Assembly (NCBI RefSeq): GCF_003369915.1
Contig: NC_046677.1
Coordinates: 24,384,913-24,448,912, forward strand
Origin: Drosophila miranda
Taxonomy: Eukaryota > Arthropoda > Insecta > Diptera > Drosophilidae
DNA: 64,000 nt
Direction: 5' to 3'
How positions within the stretch are numbered: position 1 is the stretch's first letter; every line of letters begins with the position of its first letter. A program made the position numbers and the translations under genes. The notes under the pieces were generated by a model. The model was not told where the DNA came from and did not search any database. It was given only the letters and a program-made list of their open reading frames with translations. Below, in pieces: positions 31,293 to 42,400 of the stretch.

Positions 31293-32967
31293 TTTGAAAT
31301 AAGCTTCTGTACCAGGTCGCGGAAGGCCTCCATGTTTGCCTCCATCGTATCCTGTATTAGTTTGAACATTTGATCCATTCTACTATTAAGGTCGTTTATA
31401 GCTTTTTCTAATATTTTGAATTTGCTACTAAAATGTTGATCTTCAGCACCATTAAACAACCGGGAGCTGTCATGTAATGTGTTCACGTTAATATTTTTCT
31501 CTGCACGCGGTCTTGTTATGTCTGCATAGGAGAACCCACTCCTCACATTGGCATTTGAGATGACTTGCGATCCGACTGGGTGATTTTTATTTTTGCTACT
31601 GGCAGGCATTCCATCTTCTGGTAGTCTGGCTGTCGGCTTAAGCTTCTTGCTGAGTTCAATTCGGACTGAACAACTTTTATAGCTAGATAGGTGATCTTCG
31701 CCGCAGTTTGCACAAATGGATTTGTTACTAAGACTTAGTTCGCACGATTTTGATCCAGTATAGTGGTCGCCAGAGCATTTTCCACAGACTGGCTTTTTAA
31801 GGCAGTAGTTTCGCGTATGTCCAAAATCTTGGCATCTAAAGCACTGCACCAATTCTTTACTGTGCTTTGCCTTAATTACTGTTACTCTGTGCCTTCCAAT
31901 TTGAGTAATTTGATCTTAAGTGCCTCTGCAATATTTGGTGTTTTCTTTAGGTTCACGTAGAACATACTCTGTCTTGTTTTTAAGTTATTTATTTCATGAT
32001 CATCCTCTTCATTTATTTCAATATTACGCCAGTTTGGCTTCCTGGGGCAGTAGATGTTCATGACTGTGAAACCCTTGTCGGTGAACGTGTGCTCAATTAA
32101 GTGTTTTGGTACATTTGGATGGATATCTCGAATAATCAATCTGTACGGCGTATCCTCTCTCAACTGATGGTGCCAGAATTCACAGTTTTGCTTCGTCAGC
32201 ATATCAATAACTGTTCGAAAAGCTTGGGAATTTTTTGCATATATACGTGAAACTCCAAATCTGGATGTGCGAATGTCATACTCATCAGCTGGAATTACAG
32301 AATTGAGGGCGTCTTCGAGTTTGTCCATTTTATTCACTTGCGGCACGCAAATAGCTGGAGGCTTAGGCACTATGCTTGGCTGCTGCTCATTGCTAGCTTC
32401 GTTTGCTACTAGCCCATGTTGCTCTTCTTCGTCCAGTTCCATGACAGATTCAGCTTCTTCAGATAGCGCTGCATAGCGATTATTTAGAAGTGCTACTGAA
32501 GGGGTAGTAACAGGTGTAAAATTTTGGCGGCCCTTGAATGAGTGATTTTTTGGAATAGCTGGGTGTGTATTTTTTTGAATTGTTTTTGAGACTTTATCAG
32601 CTCTTTTTTGCTTTTTACTAATAGAGACCATCGGCATCTGAAAGGTACAATCTTTTCCTTGGGATACTTTTTTGGCTAAGCTTGAAGTAGACGCCTCAGC
32701 TCTCGAGGTGCTCGGTACTGAACATATGCTGCCAGTTACGGTATTTGCCATTGAGTAATTCGCTGGACATTTCCCTGTTGAAAAAGATAGTGTGCTCGTG
32801 GTCGTTGCGATCAAGCTACTATTGTAGTTAGGCGTTCCAATTGCCTTATATAGGTCTTTAGCCAAGCTGGCACGCAATTCTGCAGGTGCACCAGCTATTT
32901 TCCTCATCTTATCAGTCGCTGAAAGCTTATCACTAAGCTGGGAATGATCAGGTGAGTCTACGTCCAT
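31289..32967 (-). pseudogene. LINE ORF1 (Gag-like, CCHC zinc knuckles), frameshifted
   Basis: The 5' part runs from an ATG at 32967 (MDVDSPDHSQLSDKLS) to a stop at 31882; the 3' part continues in another frame from about 31905 to the TGA at 31289. The 3' frame carries CFRCQDFGHTRNYC and CGKCSGDHYTGSKC-like knuckles plus CANCGEDHLSSYKSC, the three-knuckle array of Jockey-type Gag. The break lies at CTCAAATTGG (about 31902-31911), compatible with loss of a single base. The N-terminal half contains the Gag pre-knuckle region (RLIIRDIHPNVPKHLIEHTF). Encodes an RNA-binding nucleocapsid-like protein in intact relatives. Confidence 0.85.
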
Positions 32968-33000
32968 TTTTTGGCACTTCACGAAATTTGCTTGTTACAA

Positions 33001-33631
33001 ATTTTTGATTGCCTAGCATCAAGAATTCTTGCTGCTAAGAAATAAGGATTCACACTTGCCCATCCATCGAGCACAGACACCCCACCCACCGACACACCCT
33101 CCACGCACATAAATAATCGATGGGCAAAAGCTGCGGGCGGGCGGGCCTTCCGCCTCTTCCTGCTCGACTCAATCGGCAATTAATGCCACTCAGATGTGTC
33201 TGGGCCCAGGCCGGGGCCTCCTTGGTTTAAGATATGGAAACATATGCCAAAGAATCGCCCGCTCGCTCTCATTAATAATCGGGCAAATCGTTCATACATC
33301 ACTCATACGTCATGTGGGCTCAGGCCGTTCATCAAGGAACGTCTTGTCTTGGGGGGCCCTGTGCGTGACGGGCTGTCTAATCTATGGGCCCTTGTTTGCG
33401 GTATCAATCACAATGTTCAAGCTGGATGTTCAAGCGGGATTATGTGGGTGGATAGAAAGGGTTCAGGCAACCCCCACGGCCCCCCCAAATCTCTGAGTAT
33501 TTAGGAGCTTATTAATACACAAAAGACTGGGGGGAAATGTGTTGGAAACACAAGGGGAAAACCCTAGTAACTAGTCGTTAAATGTCAACAGATTGTAGTC
33601 GGCCTGTCCTGGTCTCGAAAATTATATTCCC
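33001..33631. other. Gap between LINE and CAP gene
   Basis: LINE 5' region or flank, then unique sequence with CATAAATAATCGATGGGC (33107) and purine/pyrimidine-rich segments. It presumably includes the CAP gene promoter; no TATA was found. Confidence 0.4.
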
Positions 33632-34264
33632 ATGTCCAAGAAACCGGCGCCCATACCGAAAACCCAGCCCCGTGCCCCGGGCCCCAGGGGACAGGACACG
33701 AAGGCCAACAATGATCTGTTCCTGAAGGAGGTCTTCAATGCCACAAACAAATGCCGGGGCCTGCACGGCTGTCCGGCGCTCACCATCAACAATGATCTCA
33801 ACAAAATCGCCCAGGAATGGGCCAATGTATGTCCTCCACCAAGAACGCTCCCCCTCTCACCTCTCACCCTCTCTCCCTCTGCCCCTCCAGCATTTGCGCG
33901 ACAAGAACGTGATGGAGCATCGGCCCAATCCCAAGTACGGCGAGAACATCTTCCTCTCGGGCGGCATGGATGTGTCGGGCGATCTGCCCGTGGACATGTG
34001 GTACCGCGAGATCAATGCCTACAACTTTGACAAGGCGGAGTTCACGCCCACCTCGGGCCACTTCACGCAGCTGATTTGGAAGGCCAGCAAGGAGATGGGC
34101 TCGGGCGTGGCCCGCAAGTGAGTGCCAGTGCCCAGAGATGGCCCAAAACTAAAGTCTTGCCTTTCCCCAGAGCGGACAGAACTTGGGTGGTCTGCAACTA
34201 CAATCCTCCGGGCAATGTGGTCGGTCAATTCAGGGACAATGTGCCCAAGAAACTAAAGGACTGA
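33632..34264 (+). CDS. CAP-superfamily protein of the GAPR-1 (GLIPR2) type, three exons, 171 aa
   Basis: Exons 33632-33826, 33891-34117 and 34171-34264 join in phases 0 and 2 (introns 64 and 53 bp). The protein lacks a signal peptide, as in cytosolic/Golgi-peripheral GAPR-1 rather than secreted antigen-5 or CRISP members. CAP hallmarks: LHG (His45), H75 and GENIF (Glu83), SGHFTQLIWK (His122) and WVVCNYNPPGN (146-156), i.e. the metal-binding His/Glu cluster and both signatures are intact. The N-terminal 25 residues are Pro/Lys-rich (KKPAPIPKTQPRAPGPRG), an extension not typical of the family. A membrane-lipid-associated role follows from family knowledge only. Confidence 0.9.
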
Positions 34265-35935
34265 AAGGGAAGGAAGTGCCAGGAAGTGGGCAATGGGAAG
34301 AGCTATACTTTGGTTGAGTCTCTTAGGAAATACAAAACCAGGACAGGATACGAGTCGATCGAAGCTTTATTCGTTTTTTTCGGGGATTTCTTTGGGGATT
34401 TCTTTGGTGCTTTCAAGGAACCATTTTCAAGGCCAAGAACCCTGCATCGATGCTGGTTTATCCTCTAGAATGCCCGCCACAAGAGCTACAGACTACCTTC
34501 TGTTCGGAGTCCTTTTCCCACAGGTCACAGGTCCTTGAATTCCCAGAATTGTTGTACATCTTCCCGGGCAGTGACACTTACCCCCAATCTGCTGTGGCAC
34601 TTTCCCCCCATGTCCTGTGGCATGGTGTGGGTGGCCGCCTGTTTCTGTATATTTTTTTAGAATTTTCCGCGTCACATTTTCATAAAATTTCCTCTTCTTT
34701 CCGCTCTGCTGTTTTTTTTAATTTTTTCTTTACGTTTCTTTACGTTTCTCTCTCTGATGAGAATTTCACGTCACACATCATTAATTTGAAATTTTTGTCA
34801 TAAATATCCTGCGAGGCGGACGGCGGACGGCGAACATGGCGCCCGGCAGCGGGTGGTCGGGTCAGGCAGGTGTCAGGGGTAAATTATGGCAGCAGCAGGT
34901 GTCCCTCCCACCCCGCCGACATGTCAGCCTCTGATGGACTGTCTGTCAGCTGAGCGTGGAAATTAAAAGGCAACATTTGTTCGCCCTTTTTTTGGGGCTG
35001 GCGATTGAGATTTGTTACTTAATTGGGGTGCCTACTGTCTGGCTGTCGGCATTCATTGGTTTTCTATATATTGCGGATCCACCTCTATCCCTTCTGTGGC
35101 CTGTGCCTCCCTCTGGGTCCCCGCCAAACAACTTCTGATTCATCCCAAACTTTGACTGTGAAAATCTCCGCTTAATCTGGTTAATTCCCGTACCCTGATT
35201 CGCACCTTATTAAAGCAGACACACGCCGCCAGTAGGCGATAACTTTAAACCGCCGTAGACGTAGTCGTAGTCCCAGCCGTAACCGTAACCGTTAACCCAA
35301 TAAACCACTTTTAGGAGCGACAACAGAAGGGCAAACGACTGTTGCCTGTTCTCTGTTCCCTGTTCTGCACCGTCAACAAGTGACAGCAAAACCAGCGCAA
35401 ATACCCATAGATACACACACACACTCTCGCACACGCACTCACACACACTCACACTCGCTGTGTGGCACGTCAAAGTTGGCCTGGCATCGTGCCACTGGAA
35501 TTTCTGTTGGCCTCATCACCTTCCTTCACACACAACACAAAAATAACAGCAAAAAAGAGTGCAAAATACCATCAGCCAGGAACGAGCGCGAAAAAAATAT
35601 GTATAAACATATAGAAAAAACCAGCGGAAAGCACACGAAGCAGGCAATGAATTTTTAAAGACAATTTGCTGGATTTTTCTGCAAGTTTTTTAAAAGCAAA
35701 GGAGAGGCCAGTGGGGCAGGGATGTGGCTTGCTTGGGGCAGGACTTTGTTTGGCGATGAACGTGACGCTCCTGCAGATTACAGCCTTGACACTCGTTCAG
35801 AAAGTCGGCCATAAAGAAAGTCCCTCTGGTGTACGAGTACTCCCTGGGAGAAAGCGAATTAACTATTCCAAGGGTGTACCAAAAATGGGGATTTTCGCAT
35901 AGATATCTTCAAGAATAAAAGGGAGGTATATAATT

Positions 35936-36365
35936 ATTATTCATTTTATTATAATAATTATTATTATTATTTTAATTATTATTATTATTATAATCATTAT
36001 TATAATTATTATTATTATTTTAAACATTATTATAATTATTTTTATAATAATTATTATTATTATAATTATTATTATTATAAAAATTATTATTTTAATCATT
36101 ATTATAATAATTATTATTTTCATTATTATTATAATTATTATTTTAATCATTATTATAATTATTGATATAATTCTAATTTTTATTATAATTATTAGGTGGA
36201 TAATAATAATTGTTATTATTATTATTATAATTCTTATTATAATAATAATTATTATTATTATTATAAAAATTTATATTTTAATCATTATTATTATAATTAT
36301 TATTATAATTATTATTTTAATCATTATTATAATTATTGATATAATTCTAATTTTTATTATAATTA

Positions 36366-36400
<35 letters not shown>

Positions 36401-36475
36401 ATAGTTATTATAATTATTAATATTTTTATAATAATTATTATTTTTATAATTATTATTATGTTGTTATTATGTTAT
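35936..36475. repeat. ATT/AAT-rich array, about 540 bp
   Basis: Almost pure A/T built from TTATTA, TAATTATTAT and TTTTAATCATTATTATAA units. A longer internal unit (TTAATCATTATTATAATTAT then TGATATAATTCTAATTTTTA) recurs near 36130 and 36310, showing a higher-order duplication of about 180 bp. Frames such as poly-Ile on the minus strand are not genes. Confidence 0.92.
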
Positions 36476-38788
36476 AAAGAAAACTTTTTCAAAGTGGGCG
36501 AACCACTCTTTCCTAGAAGATACTTTATTTTGGACAGATTAAAATATAATTTTTGCAGAATTATAGAGCTCAAGGAAGTAAGATATTACTAGGTCATAGA
36601 CTCTAAATTCTGCCAATTTGTTTTAATGTTATGATGGCTGGTAGATACCCCACATAATATGAGCCTTTTAAAAACATAAAAGTTCCGGCATTCCTTTCAA
36701 CAAAAATGCAAATAAATTCCATGAATCCATCGACCTCAAACGAATGTACATGCATCTGTATGTTCCATTGAAGAGTTCTTTGTTTCCGCTGCTGTGACAG
36801 CGTTCATTGTTCCACCTGGCACCTTGTGGAATGGCACGAAACGGTTAAATGCATTCAGCTGTCAAAAAAAGCCGCATTCAAAAGTTCAATTTAATTACCA
36901 CAAAGAAAGCGTGGCAACAAAGACAAGGATGCAGTGGCAGGGCGGCAGGGCGGCAGGGCGGCAGCTCCAACTCCAATGAATCGTCCCGCGACTGCCAATG
37001 AGTTTTACAATGTAATTAAGCTGACTGAAAAACTTCCCTTCTTTTTTTTGTTGCCCGTTCCAGGGGGCAAACGAGGTCACCAGGCAGCGGGGGAAGCCCA
37101 GAAGTCGAATGGCAGCAGGCAGCGGAAGGGAGTGGAGGGGCAGTTGGAAAGCTTTCTGCGTTATGCATTGTAATTTGCGTGTAATTTTCAAGGCGTTGGG
37201 AGAAACGTGAAAATGCTTCTGCATAACAACAACAACAAGAAAAAATAATTGCAACTGCAACAACAACTAAAAGAGAGGGATTCTGTGAAGCCAACGAAGC
37301 TGTAGATACTCTAAGGATTCGACAGACGCCAGAGATGTGTGATATCTAGATCTCAAAAAGTGCGGAAAATATGGTGGGTAGTGCTAGATTATTCTATGAC
37401 TTGCTCGCTGTCCCTAGCAGTAAGCCAAACAGAGAGTGAGCGGGATAAAAAACCGAAATTTTGGGATTTTAAGCCATAAAAATGTCCATACCTGCTGAAG
37501 AGAAAGCTGAGACGGCCCCCAACGAATCGATTCTGTGGCCTGTTCATGCCTATAAACTATATAGCGATACGATCTTTAGGTTTCCCACTTATCCCCAGCT
37601 TTAACAGAGAGACAATTAAATATTGACTGGGTATTAGATAGACTTCTCTCTCTCTTCTCTCTAGACTTCCTCCCTTTGTTCTCTTCAAAAATCATCATAC
37701 CCTTTGAAAAAGGGCCAACAACACCGCTTGGCAGCTGCTTTAAGGCAAAAGTCTCATTTATTTTAATGTGTCGACGCTGACGACGTGCAAATGTCTGCCA
37801 GTTTTCGCAGCAGCAGGTTTTCCCTTCAGTTTTCGCAGCAGCAGGTTTTTCCCTTCAGTTTTCGCAGCGAGTCACCACCCTCCCCCTTCCCCCCTTGCTC
37901 CAAATTGCTTGCAGATGCAACTGCAATTGTTTGTCTGTATGCGTGTGGGTTTCTGTGTCTGTGTGTGCTTCTGTGCGTGTGTGCGTTGTAATTATTAAGC
38001 TGACATTGCAGCTGCTGCTCTGGTGCTGCTGCTGCTGCTCTGCTGCTGATGATAGTCCCGTTGGTATGCGCAGGGCTGCATAACCAATAAAGAAAAGGTA
38101 TTACAAAAAATTCACATGAATAAAAGGAGCTACAGAGAGCCCAATGTTTCGAGACAGAGCCACGAAATTGTGGTAATATCTTAAGGAGAAATTTGTTGTA
38201 GAAAAATTCATTGGAAAATCTCCTGCAAACTCTTTAATTTTTTATTCCCTAATTTCGTGCCTTCTTTCGCTTAATTATAGACTCCTTCTCGCCATGAAAT
38301 CCATCCCCATCCCTGGCTCTGTGGCGCCCTGTCATTCGCTCTGTCATTCTGTGTGGGTCAAACCTCACTCCGCCCCCGCCCCCGCCCCCGCACGTGGCAG
38401 ACAGCGGCCATAACAATGCCAATTTTAATGGTCATTACAATAAAGCTCATAGCCATAAAAAATGCACAGCAACATCGAAAACATCGCCAACAAGGGTGCC
38501 AACGGGGGGCAGGAGGCGGCGGAGGGGGAGGCCGGGGATATCATGAGCATTTATTGGGCTTATGGGTCGTATTAATAATATTCATCTGGGCGGCACGCGC
38601 TCCCCACATCCTAGAATAAAATGCAAATGAATTAAATTTCAATTTTGCAACACAAGGCGACGATGCGAAAAAAATATACTACACCCAATTTGTATGAATA
38701 TTTGTTGTAGTTTTTTGTCACCAATTTTATTTCGAGCAGTTAATGGCCTTTTGGTGTGTGGTACAAATGTTTTTGGTTGTCAGGGGAA

Positions 38789-38804
38789 GGGGGGGGGGGG
38801 GGGG
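38789..38804. repeat. G16 homopolymer
   Basis: A run of 16 G within a G-rich stretch (38783-38809). Confidence 0.9.
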
Positions 38805-38869
38805 AGGGGTCTTTATTTATTTAAGTGTTATTTACATTCAAAGCTTAATTTATGCATTTTGGGGCAACT

Positions 38870-39480
38870 TTAGGCAGGAGGGCAGCCCAGGTAAGCCATG
38901 CCCGGGGCATAGGGACATTTCCAGAGATTTCGAGAGCACCAAAAAGTGTTTCCTCAGTCAACAGTTCCCACAAGGGACCAAGGGACCCACGGGGAAGGCC
39001 TCACAGGCATGAGGAACGACTCCTGGACCCTCGACAGAGTTCATATCCAATGCGATTGGTTTCACTTCTAAGATATAGGCTTTGCTGCACGTTTTGGGGT
39101 CCACGATGTCCAGATATATCCCAGTGCCCAATAATATATCCCATTCAGTTGGTGGCACTCCCAGTTTCCCTCCAGCCAGTGATGGAGGCAGTAGTCTCTG
39201 CTTTGGCTGCATCCCCAGCCAGTTCTATGGCCTTTACATTGCTCCCTAGTGTGAGGGTAGAGCTCAGCAGGATCATAGCTACATATATCATTGTGGCAAA
39301 GCTCCAGAGCCTGCTATCGAAGCAGCTTTACCTGCCACACCTGTCCGCTTATGTTTTTTGCTGCATATCCCATTCTTTTGGAGAGCTTCTTGGGCGACAC
39401 ATGGATCTCCTGGCTCCGCATTCCCCTGAACAGAGATTTGTAGGGGGACCCTCCCAATGGCTAGCGGGAGACATTCCCTA
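38870..39480 (-). pseudogene. Trypsin-family serine protease pseudogene
   Basis: Minus-strand pieces in different frames follow the S1A order: C-H-N-D-I (the catalytic-Asp region) at about 39295, then AMILLSSTLTLGSNVKAIEL and ASITGW at about 39280-39165, then YELCRGSRS, and CEAFPVGPLVPCGNC in place of C-x-GDSGGPLV near 38965-39005. Several frameshifts and in-frame stops separate them, and the catalytic Ser motif is destroyed. The 5' part (beyond 39320) is only faintly recognisable. The overlapping plus-strand open frame (38852-39481) is the antisense shadow. It is a distant relative of the intact protease at 56.6 kb. Confidence 0.7.
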
Positions 39481-42400
39481 AAGAGATCTACCTGCTCTGA
39501 AAATAGACCATAAGACGGGGAAGTAGCTGCCAGAAGTAGTAGAAATAGGAGTAGTAGTAGTAGAAATACTGAAAAAGTTTGCTTAAACGTGATTATTGGG
39601 AAAGTAGCTTCGAGAGTAATTGGTAAAGGGTAAAGGGCATTTCCTATCGCCTTTAAAGTGAAGTATTATGAATATTCCTTCAAGTTTTACTAGCATTCTC
39701 GAGTGGATAAGTATATTAAGTCACGGTTTCTTCTATCTTAAGCAGAATCCCAAATTGTAGAAGCTTCAAAATCTTCTCCATAACAACCCAAAGAGCGGAA
39801 ATCCCTGGCAAAATACAGTCAAATCCTGTGTTTCAATCCCCCTCGTAACCACTTAAGGGCCCCACCCGAAAGACGCCACAGCAATTACATGTACGAGTAT
39901 ATCACGCATACGCAGTGATGGCCATGCCACAATAAAGGGGCGCATAAATTATGCACAAAAGTAGCCGCGAAAAGTTTATCTTCAGCTTCCATTTGGTTGT
40001 TGATTTTTCATAGAGGAATTATGGCCCCAGCCGCAGTGGCGGGCAGTGGACCAGCGGGAGAGTCCAACTAAATGGCTTCCTGTGGGTTCCTGTGCCCCCC
40101 GCCACCCACCGATGCGGCCACCCACCGATGCCGCTGCTGTGCAAGACATATAAATATATTTTGCAAATTGTAATTTAAAACATTTTGGAGCGCAGCCAAG
40201 TAATAATTTGTGCCATGGCTGCACTTCTCCGGCTGCATCTTGTCCGTGGATTCCGTATTCTGTATTTTGAATTGTGAAATGGCGGAATTGATGCGCTCGA
40301 CTGCACTGAGCTCCCCCTCTGGGGACTAGGGCTCATCCGGGAGGACAGGCAAAGGAGGTGCTTCATCCGAGGGCCCCATCCGTGGAAGCCAAAGCCGTGG
40401 CATTGTTATCGTATCCATTCCCCCCGCCACCCCCTGCTTTTTTCGCTTTTCGCTTTTTCTATTCTCCATTTGGTGGCATATCAATGCGACTCCTTGAGAA
40501 TAGCATTTTATTGCTTCAAACAACATGGAAAGTCAAGTGCTGCAGTCTAGCGCAATTATTCTGGCCCTCCGATCTGATCTGCCGCCGCAGCGGGTATTTT
40601 TTTCGCCCCCTCCCCTCGGTTTCGGCGCAATAAATTCTATTAAAATGCAATTTGAAGGCTCTGTGATTTTAAATAATGCCAAGCGGCAGCGGCAGGAGCC
40701 CTCGGGCATCCTCCTTTTGTTATCCTTGGAGCTGCTTGGCATTCGCTTGGGTTTCCCTTTTGCCACCGATTCAGATTTATGCAACATCCTGGAGGTCCTG
40801 CTGCCCCTCCTGTTGTTTGTCTGCCGGTTATTCCAAGTATTTATGGTTGGCCCCGAGAGTCCTTAGCTAATTGGGTTGTCAATTTCAAGCGGATAAGTCG
40901 CATCCTCAGGAATTAGGAGTAACCCATATATGAAGCCAAAAGAAAAGTGCCACTGAAAATTTGGCCAAAAGAAATGGCAATTTAATTAATGCTCGAGGGG
41001 GGGAGGGCGTGGAAAGGCAGCGAAAGATTAAAATAGTTGAAATGTCATTAGCACCAAAGGGCGGGCCGCAGGAGCAGGCACTGGGCCAAAGGATCATCTG
41101 GGGGACCACACAATTGTGTGGTCACGTGATGACTTTTTGGCGCTGCTCTTGTGGTCATAATTTCACAGCCACAAAAAGAGTAGAAGAGGAATAGTAGAAC
41201 CCAAAGAGAAAGGAGAGAAGGACGGAAGGAAGGAAGGCAGGAAGGCAGGAAGAAGGCAATTCAAGGAAGCACTCTCCCTCTCTCTCTGCGACGCCTCCCC
41301 CAGGGACTATCTCGGTGCTTTTTGTTTGCTCTTTAAGTTCCTGTTAAAAATTCATTAGGAGTTTTAATTAAAATTCCCCCTGTGCACCGGCAGAGGAGCG
41401 CCACTCCAACACTTAGCGTTCGCTCACATCGCCAATGTCTCCACCAAAGAAAAACTAAAAGAAAAACTGCCTTTTGTGCACAGAAGTTTGTTTATTTTTG
41501 GCAAGGCATCGCCTTTTCCGACTAATAATTCTAACAGACAAAAAAAAATCAACAAAAAAATAGAAGAAGTGGAAAGAAATGAAATGCGAGACTTGGAAGA
41601 TGAAAATTTATATACTCTTTCAGTGATCATTGTTTTTATGAGAGATCTACGATTTAGAGAAAAATAAAATATTTATAAAGAAATATAAATATAAAAATAA
41701 AACAAGCATTAAATTATGAATATATAATAATATATTAATATAGTATACGAATAATAATAGTAATAAAAATAGTTTATAATATTTAATAATAATAATATAA
41801 ATATTATATATATATTTAAAATATAATTTAAATATAAATAATATTTGATATCAAAATTATTAATAACAGTCGTATACTATAATTATGAATAATTTTATTA
41901 TTACATTTTATTTATATGAAAGTATATTTAATTATTTTATTTTGAGTTATTATTTATATTAAAATTAAATATTAAATACATATTCAATTTATATTATTAA
42001 ATATTATTATTATTTTATATTATATAATATAATATAATAAATTTATAAATATCAATAAATATCATATAATATAATAGAATAATAAATATTAAATATTATC
42101 TTTAAATATGTACATTGTACATATATCAACCCAATAATAATTAATTTATATTATTCTTAAAAAATGTGCAAATGGTAGATGGTATCTTTCTTCCACATAA
42201 TTGTGGCCTCCCAATTTGTATTAAATATCCCAAAAATATCACTTTTCGTTTTAGCAGTCCGTTCCTGATTATTTGAATGCCCAAATTTCAAAGGAAACCC
42301 CTTAATATATGGCAAACCTTCAGCCCAATTCGAAATACCCTGTGGCAGGGCACACTGAGAGACAAAAACCTCGACGACAGCCTCCATATGTGACTCCGCC

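Larger units (their letters stand above)
28383..33000 (-). mobile_element. Jockey-clade non-LTR retrotransposon (LINE), near full length
   Basis: On the minus strand the order is ORF1 (Gag-like, zinc knuckles), ORF2 (endonuclease + reverse transcriptase), AATAAA, then poly(A), seen on plus as a T run at 28383-28409. The ORF1 stop and ORF2 start overlap as ATGA at 31289-31292. It inserted about 30 bp past the extended stop of the BTB gene. The 5' end, somewhere near 33000, and a target-site duplication could not be fixed. The ORF1 frameshift and an RT deletion suggest this copy is dead. Confidence 0.88.
34265..38850. other. Non-coding region with simple repeats
   Basis: Unique AT-rich DNA with AC/TG runs (35412-35460, 37940-37985), CT tracts (37645-37665), a GGCAGGGC repeat (36940-36960) and the long ATT array listed separately. 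I see no gene. Confidence 0.55.

Noticed and set aside
35941-36150. Poly-isoleucine frame
   Set aside because: Translation of the ATT array.
38852-39481. 209-codon plus-strand frame
   Set aside because: Antisense shadow of the serine-protease pseudogene.
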